Assembly: GCA_034359265.1 (NCBI GenBank)
Contig: CP136891.1
Location: 44,818,001 to 44,882,000 of the forward strand
Source: Canna indica
Taxonomy: Eukaryota; Streptophyta; Magnoliopsida; Zingiberales; Cannaceae
Direction: 5' to 3'
Length of the DNA: 64,000 nucleotides
The notes below the pieces were generated by a model. The model searched no databases. It saw nothing but the letters and a program-made list of their open reading frames with translations, and had not been told where the DNA came from. This document shows, in pieces, positions 1-11,168 of the stretch. Within the stretch, counting starts at the first letter, position 1. The number at the start of each line of letters is the position of its first letter. Made by a program: the position numbers and the translations under genes.

Positions 1-208
1 CTAAACAGGATCCATTGAACCCAACATTCATTAGAGACTTTTGATGAATATCAACTAAGTCTCGTAAGTCAATTGATCCCGGTTGTTCAATCATTTGATA
101 ACCAGTTGTAGGGATCATACCATAACTATTACCTATATGCTTATCATTCGCTCGGGGCCTTGCTACACTTTTCTCGTAGAATAACCGCATCTCAAAATAT
201 GTGAGGGG
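1..208 (-). CDS. Partial open frame, unknown, cut by window edge
   Basis: Reading the minus strand from about 208 to the window edge gives roughly 69 codons without a stop. The peptide includes [16 protein letters not shown], then [16 protein letters not shown], then [15 protein letters not shown]. An uninterrupted frame with balanced composition in otherwise non-coding mitochondrial-like DNA suggests a real coding fragment. One candidate is another part of a plasmid-type polymerase or a mitochondrial hypothetical ORF, but I do not recognise the family. No start codon is assigned and the 3' end lies outside the window. Confidence 0.35.
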
Positions 209-653
209 GCATGAAAAAACAAAACCAAAATCTTCTTCATTGAAAATTGTTCCAATTCCACTCTAGTAGTAGATAGCTACCTGAATTCTTCGAATGAGGA
301 GGTCTGTCTTTTTTTTATATGCAAAAAGAGAGAGTACATAGTGCAGCAAAGCTCAACAACATATGAAAGCAAAGGCGCTTGCAGTTGTGCTCAAGTTTGC
401 TAGGGCAATTCTAAGAGGAAGGCAAGCGGTCTCAGCCAATCATCGGTCGGCCTACTCTGAACTTGCTTATTCCTATCTAACACTTTCTTCTCTCTATTCC
501 TTTCTAAGAGTTAGTTACAGGTCCGACTACCAAACTCTGTTTGCTCAATGAAAAAAGGTAGTCTACCCGCATCACATTCTTAAAGAAGATATCATGATGC
601 TACTTTTTGAAAGCCTTTAGCCGAATAAAGTGAGAACTCGAATCCAGCAATCC

Positions 654-682
654 CTTTCAACCACAAGGCTTGTGGTTGAAAG
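654..682. repeat. Perfect 29-nt palindrome
   Basis: Two 14-nt arms, CTTTCAACCACAAG and its exact complement, flank a single G at 668. A transcript would form a very stable short hairpin. Such elements occur between genes in plant mitochondrial DNA, where stem-loops often mark transcript ends or act as mobile hairpin repeats. The role here is unknown. Confidence 0.7.
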
Positions 683-1735
683 ACCTATATCCAGAAAGGG
701 AATCTTTGAATGCAGATACCAAAAACCCATTTGAAAAGTTCCGCCCCTCCCCCTTCTCTAAGAAAGCAGAAATTGGTGTTAGGGCTGGATGAGTTACCTG
801 CTAGATACCTTGACAGGCAATCGTGCTACTCGCTCTATCGCTCTTGGGTCCGCTATTTATGCGAAGCTACTCGTCTCTATTATAAACATATAATCTTTAT
901 TGTAGCTCGTTGCAAACTTCCACTAGACTATCCTATCAGGGAGCGTAGGCTAAATTCCAAGAGAGCTGGGTTGAGTTGACTTTCGAACAAGAAAAATAAC
1001 TAGCACCGAGCGTATTAACTAATGGCTGGCGTGCTAAATGACTATATTCAAGGCTTCAATGAATATGGAAAGTCTGATTGGAATCCGAATTTCACTGGCA
1101 AAGGCATCAGAAGAAGAGCAGGAAAGGGTCCTAGGAAGGGAAAATAGCAGTGCTGTCCTTTTCAGGGGATGGCATAGGTCTTTGAAATCAATAGGCCTGT
1201 CAAATATTTTCGCTAAAGAGTTCTCTATTGCAATGTTGTTTTTCGGGTCGCTGTCTTTTGACAAGATAGGTTTCGTTTGGAAAAAGGGAGCTCCTTCGGA
1301 CCCTTAGATAATCAAATCAAGTTTCAAGCCGGTCAAAGGAAAAAGGCTTCAATCAAGATGAATGTCGACCTGGTAAATCACCTCACTTTGTATAGCTGAA
1401 AGTTGCCAAATCGGTTGAAACAAATGCTGGAAAATGAGCTTCAAAGCCCACTTTCAAGAGTTAGAAGAAGCGCAGATGGCACCAGTCCTAATTGATTGTT
1501 TTGAAGTGTTGGGCTTCTACCTACTAATGAGTACAGATATGAGGTCTTAGTATAGGATTATAGTCCTAGTATTAGAAAAAGAATTCACCCAGTCCCTTAG
1601 TGAATGAAGCTCAGGTGCCATTGTCTGTGTCTTAGCTCCTGATTCTAGCTCAATGCAATGATCCACCTCTCTCCTAGGTGGAAGTCTCTTTGTTCGGTGG
1701 CATAACATCTTTTCACTTTTAAAGGACTTCTGCTA

Positions 1736-2098
1736 TTAAAGAAAGTCGTCCTGACTTGACCCATTTTCTTCATCTCCAACTAGCGCAGCTACAAAGCTTT
1801 TTTCGCCCTTCTTGACTCCCTTTACAAGCTGCAAGGCGGATAAAGTGGGCACACTAGTCTTCACATTGACAGTTGGGATCATGTATGGTCTTCCTTCATC
1901 CATGATCCTAAGGTGCCAAAGTATGGCATAGAGACGGCTTGGTTCGAAGAACTCTATCCCTAAGACGACGTTGAAATCATATAGAGGCACCACAGTTAAA
2001 TTAGTCGTCCCTTTCCACCCTCTCACCCCTCTTTGAATGAGACACTCTTTCAAAAAAAGACTCCCACTCCTGGAATAATCAGACAAGTGAAATTCCAC
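1736..2098 (-). pseudogene. Ty3/gypsy polyprotein fragment (protease to RT linker)
   Basis: The minus-strand frame contains LTVVPLYDFNVVLGIEFF, matching the conserved stretch around the aspartic-protease fold of plant gypsy polyproteins (usually VVPMDDFDVVLGMEFL). Near its end it has SALQLVKGVKKGEKSFVAAL, which precedes the RT domain in the same family. It is about 120 codons long, with no RT domain following and no LTRs nearby. I read it as a relic of a nuclear retrotransposon carried in mitochondrial-type DNA, which is common in plant mitochondria. No function is expected. Confidence 0.65.
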
Positions 2099-3084
2099 GC
2101 TGGAAGCCCCAGTTAGCTTAAATGCTTTTCTTACATAGGAAACGAAGATGAAAAGGGGTTGAGTTTCTTCTTCGATTCGATTCTTTGTTTGTGAATAAGA
2201 GACCTAAAGAAAACCTGAACCAAAAATGAGAGAACCGCCTGTCTCAACCCAGGAATACACAAGGCCAAGTTCATTCGGGATGCTAACAAGGATTTTTGTC
2301 TCCTCCTTAACTACATGCAAATCTCGTATCTGACTTTTTTGGGGACTACGCAGGAAAGGGATTGCATCCAAGCTGTTCAGCCCTAAATGGAATGCTTGAC
2401 TCTTCTCTGAGGGCCCGTTCCATCTGATCCCAAGTCAGAATTCCATTCTGAGGCAAGATGGAACACTAATGAAAAGCCATACCTGTGAGAGACTGATTGA
2501 ATTGACGGAGCAACAAATACTGTTTGTTCTTAGTCTCCCTACATTGCGACTTGAATCGTTGCACGTCTTCTTCAGCTAGAACCGAATCATCTTCTCCCAC
2601 GTGTCCCCATAACAAGATCTTAACATTTTCGAATGAGAACTCGCTCATTCGGGCGCCTTTGCCTCCAAGCGCTGGGGTCCAACTCTATCTACAACACTCA
2701 AAAAGTCGTGCACAGCCTGAGGATTGATCTTCGACTCTTTCATTCCTAACACCCCCTCCTCTTCTACTTCTAGAGCTGACCTTGCCTGAGGAAAGGTTTT
2801 GGATCCTAGATCTGACATTGTCCTTTGAAAGGATGTTTATCCTCAATCCGACTTTCGTCTTGCAAGGTTCGTGTGTCGAGCAAGTTTTGAAAGAAATACG
2901 GTTCCTGGTTGTCTATTCGTCTCCACTTCATAATGGAGAATAGTTAGGATTCATTAAAGAAAAGAGAGTTTCCGTGAGATTTAGAAACTTCACGCATCCG
3001 ACACTCATTTTTTGTAACATATAATTAGATTAGATTGGGTAATCATTCAAATGTTGAACAACGTTGCTTCCTATGGCGGGCCAG

Positions 3085-3110
3085 TTTCATTGCTTCCTAT
3101 CTTCATTCCT
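3085..3110. repeat. 26-bp dispersed direct repeat, copy 1
   Basis: The same 26 bases recur at 10313-10338, and a shared TGTAGAGG follows a few bases later in both. Short dispersed repeats like this are typical of plant mitochondrial genomes. Confidence 0.6.
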
Positions 3111-3134
3111 ATGTAGAGGCAAAAGCGGGCATAA

Positions 3135-3275
3135 ACTGGACCTCGTCTTTCAAAGGCATAACCATAGATTTCGTAGGACGATTACCCCATCTTAACAAGG
3201 GGGGAATAACAACGTTTTTGTCGTAGTCGACCTTTTAGATTTAGTAAGATGGCCATTTTGTACCAGCCCTAAACC
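3135..3275 (+). pseudogene. Ty3/gypsy integrase fragment, frameshifted
   Basis: The plus-strand reading ITIDFVGRLPHLNKG resembles the start of the integrase core of plant gypsy elements (usually W..ISMDFVxGLP). After a frameshift near 3,210 the expected VFVVVDxL segment appears in another frame (NNVFVVVDLLDLVRWPF). Only about 45 codons survive. The catalytic aspartate region is present but the gene is dead. Its first 21 bases recur twice elsewhere in this block. Confidence 0.55.
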
Positions 3276-3302
3276 AACAAAAATGTGAATCTCGGCCTCT
3301 TC

Positions 3303-3337
3303 CACTGGACCTCGTCTTTCAAAGAGCAGCGGCCCTG
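3303..3337. repeat. 35-bp dispersed direct repeat, copy 1
   Basis: This 35-base stretch recurs at 7440-7474 with one mismatch. Its core of 21 bases also occurs at 3135-3155 inside the integrase relic. This suggests copying among small repeats, as seen in plant mitochondrial DNA. Confidence 0.65.
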
Positions 3338-3459
3338 CAAGCCGAATAGTTCCTTGTTTCCTGGGCCAAGTCAGCCTAGTTGTAGGGCGGCTTTCGACCA
3401 TTTTTTTGTTATGTTCGTTTTTCCATCTTCTTCCTTCTATGCTTAGAGTCAGTGGAAAT

Positions 3460-3991
3460 TAGGGGTGACAATTTTATCCGCATTCGCTAACTAAAAATTG
3501 TATCTACACTGTATCCGATCCATATCCGTAAGTAAAAATGGATATGGATACGGATACGGATTTAGTAAACTTATATCCGCGTGGATACGAATATGACTGT
3601 GGATCCGCACCGTATCTGTATCGTATCCGCACCGCCTATCTGCGTCTTTGAATTATTATTTTGCCCATATAATTTATTAATATATATAAGAGCTCTCTGG
3701 TAATTTCATATCAAGATGAATTTTGAAGTATATTATATATTTATTTTGGATCAATGAATTGGTAATTTATATATTAATTTTGGATCAGTATATTATTTTA
3801 ATATTTTTTATTAAATACGATGCAGATACGGATACGGTACAGATATCCGCATTTGAAGTGGTGCGGATATGGATATCCATATTCACATCCGTAGCGGATA
3901 CGGTGCGGATACGAATGTGCGGATATGGGGTGCGGTGCGGATACGGATAATTCAGTATCTGCACCGTATTCGATCCCCGTTGCCAGCCCTA
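3460..3991. mobile_element. hAT-type MITE rich in ATCCG/CGGAT repeats
   Basis: The element begins TAGGGGTGACAA and ends with the near complement TTGCCAGCCCTA. It is flanked by the exact 8-bp direct repeat GTGGAAAT (3452-3459 and 3992-3999). An 8-bp TSD with TAGGG.TG.CAA ends is the hallmark of hAT non-autonomous elements. The interior is a degenerate mass of GGATACGG/CCGTATCC words on both strands, so it is largely self-complementary. It has no coding capacity and would move only with a hAT transposase supplied elsewhere. Confidence 0.85.
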
Positions 3992-6174
3992 GTGGAAATG
4001 ACCGGTTGTTTCCTTGATTAGCAAGTAAGCGAGCTAACATTAGGTAGTTAAGTCTCCAACAAGTGAGGCCAAATAGCCCCTGGTGTCCTCTTCCTTCTAA
4101 ACTCGCTACTCTCGCTTGACTCTTCTAGTGAGAAAGCAAACGGGTCGGGGAAGAGGGTCGGACCAAAGTCAGGAATGGGAATAGCACTCACTCGTTGAAG
4201 GTAAGCCAGAAACAGGGGTTGTCCTCTCCCTTACTTAAGTCGTAGTCCATCTTTTCATGCCCCAAAGGGGAAGTCAAGCAAGAATGAGGGACCCACACCT
4301 GACGAAAGAGTTTGGTAGCTCGAAGAAAGCAGAAGCAAAACCTGCTTTCTTTCTGTCCCAACCTCCATGGGTTCTTCCCTGTATGACATAGTTCATTGGA
4401 TTGGGGCAATGGTACACACCTATGTTTGGTGTCCCCTCTCTCACTTCCTCGTCAGATCCTGGTCCCAAAGGGCAATACATTGAGTCAGAAAGACAAGACA
4501 TGCTTTCATAAATTCCATTCAGTAGCCGGACTAGCCCCTGGATCAGCTCTCATAGTGGGGGAATTAGAGTCAAGTTAGGCGCAAAAGAGGGGGTTTCATC
4601 GTGATTGGATCAATCAGACTCCTGGGGAGGGAAAGTTGTCCCCTCTACTGACCGAAGTCTCAGTTCGGAGGTCTTCGTGTCAACATGTGTTGAGGCTCCT
4701 GTCTTAGGCCGGTCACCATTACTTTTCACTTAGAAAGGCGAAGATCTGGGCAAGGGAAAGCGCAGTGAGTGCGCCTAATGAAAATATTCTTTTCCTTTTT
4801 TTTTTAGAAGATAGATTCTATAGATGTCCAATCTCTAGTGGCTCCATATGGGGGATAGGGAGTCGAGCACTCCTGAAAATGGGAAGGACAATAGGGAACT
4901 GGCTACAAACTTCTAGGTTCATTTTGGAATTCTCCAGATTATTTCACCAATTGGCTCTCATCAGGGATTGATTTTTCTCCATAGGTAGAATACTCTCCAA
5001 ATTGAGAGTGGCACCTTCCAACGTTATTCCAAGCTGGCTGATAAAGCCGAATTTCTTTCGCATTGCGCAAAACACAAAAAAGATCGTATGAATGAAAGTG
5101 GGAAGTTTGGAAAGAAACCAAAAAAATGAGTAATGGTTTGGCCGGACGAACAGATGAGCACTAGCAAAAGCGCTCTTTCTTTCGTTTTCACTCATAGACC
5201 GCCCACTTATTTCAACTGCGATTGTTGGACAAAATATCAGTGCGGAGCATATTGAAGTCCCAAATAAATCACTTTTTTGGTGAGGCGGTCGCGATTTTGG
5301 AAGTTCGGCCCTTCGAGAATGGCGACCTGCTAGCTTGAGAGTGAGTATGGGCCTGACTTCATTTCATTTCCTTTTAGGAATTAGATTAGCCCGTGGATTA
5401 ACCGAAGAGAAGATCCTTGAGGCAAGCTAGCTAGGGAATGGAAGGAAGTAGGAAGGGTCCGAAGGAGGCTAGGGATTGAAAGGAAAGCAAGGGTCCGTAG
5501 GAGGCTATGGAAGTCACGGTTAACTGTTACCTAGGGAAGGAGGGATACCAAGGAGGGAGCGAGAACCATAAATCTTCCTATTCCTGCAACGAACCCGAGC
5601 CCCCTATCTCTCTAAATCTTTAAACACCTATAAAGGATGGTCATGGTCATAGATCACTGATGTCGAATTCACGAAAAAAATCATATGAAATAATCGTCAG
5701 ATTATGGGTTCCTGGAGTAGACGGTTTTTCATTGAGAATGAATGAAATAGAATAGTCTGGCAGAATCTACTGATAGGGAAAGTGCAGAGCCTCCCACTTA
5801 CTTGTCGGGGTTACTGGGCTGCCTAACCTAACTATGAATGTCTATCCATGTCGGGATAGACATAGGTCTAGGATAGTACGCTGTCGGAGCGGTTGAGACC
5901 TTCTTTCCAGCCCAGCTGTGGCTTCTTTTTCCACCAACATGTGCTATCGTTTTAATTAATTGAATGAAAAAGTGGAGGATCTCTATCCAGTGGATGCTAC
6001 TGAGGAATCGGGAGGGCCTCTACCTACGGATGTGGGAGATTTGGCTCTAGGAAGCGAGAATTCTTGGTTATTGGGTCCTTTCGTTTTGAAAAGGAACTAC
6101 AGCCCTAGAAACGTCTAAAGCGTATGCTTTTGCTTCAGAGGCTGGAGGGTTCTCGTTTATTTGTTTCCAAAACT

Positions 6175-6519
6175 CTAGGAGCCCCCTTTATGAAGCGGAT
6201 TCGACTGGAGATGGGTAAACAAATGTGGATTCATATGCGTCCTCCCTGGCTGCTTAACTAGATGTATTTTGAAGTCCAAAAATGAGATATCCTCGAAAAG
6301 AATGAGGATTTCCGAATTTCGGACTTGGTCGTAAAAAAAGGGAGGTCGAGGATTTCTCAATGCTCCTGTGACGGGGTCGGGAAAAGCCTGCTCAGGCTCC
6401 CTTGGGGGAGCCAATCTCAAATCGAGGTCGATTTCGCCTCCCTCATCGCTAGCCTTTTTCTTTGTTGTTTTGTCCCCTCGAAGAGTGACCGGGTTGGGTT
6501 GGCTCAATGGTTCGTCCAT
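6175..6519 (-). CDS. Hypothetical mitochondrial-type ORF, 114 aa
   Basis: This is an open frame of 114 codons starting at an ATG (6519). The peptide is charged at its N-terminus (includes KTTKKKASDEGGEIDLDLRL) and has a proline-rich middle. It looks like a conserved anonymous mitochondrial ORF, but I cannot name a family. The sequence shows no membrane segment or catalytic motif. It could be a chance ORF in mitochondrial-like DNA, and in a nuclear copy it is unlikely to be expressed. Confidence 0.3.
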   Translation of the reverse strand: MDEPLSQPNPVTLRGDKTTKKKASDEGGEIDLDLRLAPPREPEQAFPDPVTGALRNPRPPFFYDQVRNSEILILFEDISFLDFKIHLVKQPGRTHMNPHLFTHLQSNPLHKGGS

Positions 6520-7439
6520 CGGTAGTTTTCGGGATTGTTTCAGCTTAAGATTGCGATTGATCAGGTGATAAGTTATGTTTTGAGGGTACCACGACTTAAG
6601 TGCTAGGTCTGGCCTAGTCTACTTGAAAGAAAGGTTGGAGGAACTCTTGTCCCAGTTCTTCTATTCCTACTCGGAACCAACACCAGACACTTAACACCAA
6701 CCCAAGCGAGATGAACGACTGGTTTTCTATGAGACCCACCGACCTTGGGAGTTAATATAGAGAAGGAAATAGACTTTTTTCCAGATTTTTGGAGTAAAAT
6801 GAAAGAAAAGATAGAGGCCATCTAAAGCGAAAGTGCCAGTCTAAGTTCCCCTCCAGGCAGCAAGGTAAAGGGCTCGGGCAGACACAGGTTCAGAGCGAGG
6901 GGAAAGGATCAAGGGTGCGTAGTATGCTTCTTACCCGCTTTATCTGCTAGGTCTAGGATTGGTTTTGTTAACTAGAGATCTTTTCCTGCACGTTCTATTT
7001 ACACCTCTTCCATTTTGAAGCTAAGCTCATGCATTTCAAGTTCTAAGCATAGCATATATATTACTTGCAACTTGCCAATATGTAGATAAGTGAGTGTAAA
7101 AAGTCAATGTCCGACTGTGGCTATTGAATCTTGAGGTTGTGTTAGTGAGCTGCTCTCTTTGGGTCTACCTTTTACCCAAGGATGTAGTTGCCTATGCATA
7201 AAGATTCGTTGTCCCTCTAATTGTAGTCAAAGTTAGGAGGGAAGAATATAGTGCCAAAAGTCATGGCCCTTTTAGTGGATAGTGCGAGTCAGGGTAAGAC
7301 CATTCCCAGTAAAGAGACTTTTCCAATCCAGTTTTGCTTTTATTTCCTAGGGCAATGAGGAAGGATTCTCCCCAAGACAGGACTCTTTATTTCCATCCCA
7401 AGACGGGAATGGGTGTACGTGTATAAAATGGGTTAAGTT

Positions 7440-7474
7440 CACTGGACCTCGTCTTTCAAAGAGCAGCAGCCCTG
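7440..7474. repeat. 35-bp dispersed direct repeat, copy 2
   Basis: This is the second copy of the repeat at 3303-3337, with one base changed. It is followed by CCACTTATTAGAGC, which recurs near 10,243, linking a third point in the block. Confidence 0.65.
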
Positions 7475-9469
7475 GACCACTTATTAGAGCAGTGAACATG
7501 ACTCTTTATGTTATGAAGGGTAAATAGGGTTTTGAAATATCTGCTTTGAAAGGAACAGGCATAGGAGTTCATTCAACTATACTAGAATAAGGTGTAAAAG
7601 TAGTAGCAGTAGCACGCGCTTCTCTAGTAGCAGGAAAGGAGGATAGAATGAGTGCGCTTGCGCTCCGCTCCTTCGACTGATGCGGACATGCTCGTCGTGA
7701 AAAAAGTAATGAAAAAAGGTAGATGGTCGAGTTGAAGTGTAAGTAGCGAGGATAGGAAGTGGGTTTGGCCAGTTCCAGCTCGAGGGCTTGCGGGCTTAAG
7801 GCCTTAGGGAATCAGCAAGGTATACAAACCCATATGTATAGTATAACATAACATTATCCAACCCTCAAAACAAAGTTCGAATGAAAACATATCAAACCCT
7901 TCCTTTCTTACAAGATGGCTGGCGTACTTAAATAAGTACGCCTGGTTTTCATAACTTCACGACTGTCACAATAACCGGTGCTTGCCCTTCCATTCCACTG
8001 CGCTTCTGGCAACATATTGGAGTGAAGCAAGAATACAACCAAGGTGAGGGTAGTAAATAGGCTGGCTTACAGGATTATCGAACTTGCTTTCACTTTCACT
8101 GGATAAGGCTTCTCGAAAGCCTAAAGCCCAGATACATGAACTTCCACTTGCCCCACCACGGATACTGCATAAAAGGGTCGATGCTTTCTGTTATTTTCAT
8201 TAAATATATATGGGTTGAAAGCCAGTTTTGAGCGAAAGTTGTCCGTCCCTACCCTTTTAGCAATAATACGAAAGGGTCGGTGTCAATTGACCTTCTCGAT
8301 GGGAGGAATAGCTATCTTTGATAAAGAAGAAGAAGAGCAGCAAAGCTGCGAAGCAGGAATGAACCTTGTCTAATAGTATACCTTCTTCGATCTCACGAGG
8401 AAGGACTCCTAGGTAGCCGTAGGCAAGTAGTGAATCATACCCCATTCTCTAACTAGAACTCCGAGTGAGCTTTTCAGGGGTATGATGAGGTTTGGCACAA
8501 GGGAAAGCGGTCTTCTTTCCTTTCATTGAATCCCCTTCCTTTATGAATCGATAATCTGAGGAAACGAATGCTCCAAAGGGACAGAGTGGCAAAAAAGTCA
8601 AGGTAGAAGGGGCAGTCGTCGTTGAGCACCTTTCTTTCCATTTTTTGTTGAAAGGGGTGGTTAGCCAATGTGACTCTTAAAGTTGGATCGTGGGAAGGCA
8701 GATGTGGCTTGATGGCTGTTCCCCTTGATGACTTTGATGTGATCCTTATAAAGTCATTTCTTCTTGTTGCTAAGGTTGCAGTGATGCCTCACTAGGGTTT
8801 ATGATCAATGATTCAGATGTTGCCTGCTCCTCCTTTGTACAGGGTATCAAGTTCTGAAGGATGGCAAGAGGATTGAGATGTGTTCTGCATTGCAGATAAA
8901 GGCTAGTTTTCAGAAGGGTGAAGATAGTTACCTTGCGCCTTGAGTGCCTCCTTTAGAAAGGAGGGTGTCGGGGATGAAACAAACGATGATCCAGCAAAGA
9001 AGTAGGGGGTTCGAAATCGAGTTCCAACTCATACCGATTTTCCGCGAAAGATGAGTGGGTGGGTTTTGGTTGCTTTTACTATGGCTTAATCTTCAGTGGT
9101 CCATACTTTTGTATACTTATTTTGGTATTCAGTTGCTGGCCCACCTAGTACTTTTATTGTTGCACTCGTCTCGTATATTTTTTCTGGCCCTTTCTCAATT
9201 GTGAGCTGGAAAGTGAGTCTGAAGCGAGTTGGTATGGTCTAGAGCTTCCGATTCACAGGCTATGAGAAGGCCTTCAAACTCTTTCATAATCGTTCGAAGA
9301 AGTGGCCAAAGGAAGCAGGATGAAAGCAATCATAAAGACTTGGAGCGCCCGAGACATAAAGTACGTTCGAACGGATGTCGCTATACGGTTTTCGTATGAA
9401 CTTCATCCTTCAGTCCCACAACTAGAGTGGAAGAGAAGGAGAAAAGCAAAAGACCAGGAGAATTATTAG

Positions 9470-10220
9470 ATGCAGTTCCAGATTGACAAAGAAAGCAAAA
9501 TAACCATTTCCTCACTATCTCTAAACATCTTTCGAATGAAATTCTACAATGATAAAAATTGGCCAATCCACATCCCAAACAAGAATGAAGACATCTTTAT
9601 AAGGTGTGCCTACTATGGTGGTCATACAGATGCATATAAGCCATATGGTGAGGACCTATACTATTACGATGTCAACTCTGTCTATCCCTTTGTGATGAAA
9701 GAATTTCCTATGCCTGGTGGTGTTCCAAAATGGGAGAGTGATTTAGAAGGCCAAGATTTAGAGAATTTGTTTGGATTTATTGAAGCATATGTTATATGTC
9801 GAAAGACCATCAATAAACCCTTTCTTCCTTATAGAGACAATAAAACTAATACATTAATCTTCCCAACAGGTGAGTTTATTGGAGTTTACTATAGCGAAGA
9901 GTTAAAGTATGCAAGAAGACTAGGCTACACAGTGATCCCTATCTCTGGCTACCTCTTTGAAAAGAAGGAAAGCCCATTCAAGGACTTTGTCCTCACTCTC
10001 TATAATAACAGGTTGTTGGCAAAGAAGACTGGAAATGAAAGCATGTCATTTATATACAAGATACTGATGAATACACTATATGGTAGATTTGGTATTATCC
10101 TAAAAGCACTAAAACCATTATATGCGATAATAAGAAATACATAGATTTACTCATGAATACGGATTTTATATATGCTCATGAGATTTGTGAAAACCAATTC
10201 ATTGTTGCCTACCATACCAA
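9470..10220 (+). pseudogene. dpo: Family-B DNA polymerase fragment, mitochondrial-plasmid type
   Basis: The frame of 224 codons from 9470 matches the palm region of protein-primed family-B DNA polymerases encoded by linear plasmids of plant and fungal mitochondria. Motif A is visible as YYYDVNSVYPFVM (residues 64-76). Motif B is visible as YKILMNTLYGRFG (residues 196-208). Near 10,097 a small frameshift ends this frame. The next frame continues with recognisable polymerase sequence (KKYIDLLMNTDFIYA) to about 10,220, where similarity stops. The N-terminal exonuclease part and the C-terminal DTDS motif are missing, so no enzyme can be made. The likely source is an integrated mitochondrial plasmid. 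Confidence 0.8.
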
Positions 10221-10312
10221 TATCCACCTTCCCCACTCCCTCCACTTATTAGAGCCGAGGGCGGCAAGTCAAAGCAGAATTGGCAGATGAAGTACATGAT
10301 GATGAGGTCCAA

Positions 10313-10338
10313 TTTCATTGCTTCCTATCTTCATTCCT
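10313..10338. repeat. 26-bp dispersed direct repeat, copy 2
   Basis: This is the second copy of the repeat at 3085-3110. The surrounding 10,220-10,650 has no gene that I can see. Confidence 0.6.
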
Positions 10339-10649
10339 TTTGTAGAGGTCCATGCGATCTCCTTGCTAGTGAAATAGAAACAGTACAGATATTGGCATTT
10401 CCGCAACAAAATTAGACTGTTGGGTAACTCATCCGAAGCATGGCCAAAAGCTTCTAGTTCGGCTAATCATTCTCTTAACTTTTCAAACAGACCACCTCTA
10501 ACACTGCGTGCCTTCAATTAGGAAAGATTAGTGTAGGAAAGGATATCGTGGAAAGACAGTGAAAGATTATTAAGAGAAGATAAGCAAGAACTATTACCAG
10601 TCATATGGTTGGATGCTACAGAATCAAGCAACTAACTATAAGACTTTTG

Positions 10650-11168
10650 CCTGTAGAGACAGACAGATTCCAAGTGGATGAAGTAGGGGGCACACCCAAG
10701 TAGAAGACACCTCCAATTTGGCTTCGTAAAAGATCGGGAAGGAGGAAGTAGATGGCCGGCCACCAATGGAGAGGAGGGAAAAGAACTAATTCACCAACCC
10801 CTCCCATGGGGTGTTCGGCCACAATTTATAGAGAAGGGGGCGGCTACAAAGGTAGACCCGGCGCCCTAAAAACTCTCTCCCCGGAATTCAAAATTCCGAG
10901 GTTTGCCTCCAAAAATAATTTATATTTTAATGGCTTCATAATTAATTAAAAATTAATTAAATTTAATAAAATATAAACTTTAATTTATCTCCATAATTAA
11001 GAGCCTATAAGCAAGAATGATAATTATCTAAATAAACCAATTCCCTAAACAATAGAAAAGATGTTTATCAATAATTCAATTTCTTATTAATTAATAAAAT
11101 TATGATTTATCCTCATAAATCATATATTTATTAATTTTTTGATTTATCTCCATAAATCAAATACTTAT
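10650..11168 (-). mobile_element. Ty1/copia LTR, left part (sense minus)
   Basis: Reverse-complement similarity to the copia LTRs at 26,164-28,615 and 30,823-33,027 is clear from about 10,690 (shared CACACCCAAG, ATTAATTAAAT and CATAAATCATATATTTATTA words). It may begin slightly earlier. The LTR end (TGTTGGGATGG) is missing at the left, where mitochondrial-like DNA begins. It continues at 21,439 beyond an inserted element. Confidence 0.7.

Larger units (their letters stand above)
1..10650. other. Mitochondrial-like DNA block (probable NUMT)
   Basis: This block differs from the rest of the window. It has moderate GC, few long ORFs, many short dispersed direct repeats (for example 3303-3337 with 7440-7474, and 3085-3110 with 10313-10338), fragments of Ty3/gypsy polyprotein and part of a plasmid-type family-B DNA polymerase. 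This mix is typical of angiosperm mitochondrial intergenic DNA. A hAT-type MITE with a TSD lies inside it and the flank is a nuclear copia LTR, so a nuclear copy is inferred. I recognised no standard mitochondrial gene (nad, cox, atp, rRNA, tRNA). The right border is approximate because LTR homology fades between 10,600 and 10,690. Outside the entries listed separately I see no gene in it. Confidence 0.6.

Noticed and set aside
710..979. 89-codon ORF in mitochondrial-like block
   Set aside because: No recognisable motif and no neighbour support; short frames like this are expected by chance in plant mitochondrial spacers.
9000..9060. tRNA-like TTCGAAATC word
   Set aside because: No acceptor, D or anticodon stems could be placed around it.
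1..10650. Whole window being a mitochondrial genome segment
   Set aside because: The rest has spliced nuclear genes and dozens of nuclear transposons with TSDs, and even this block holds a hAT MITE.
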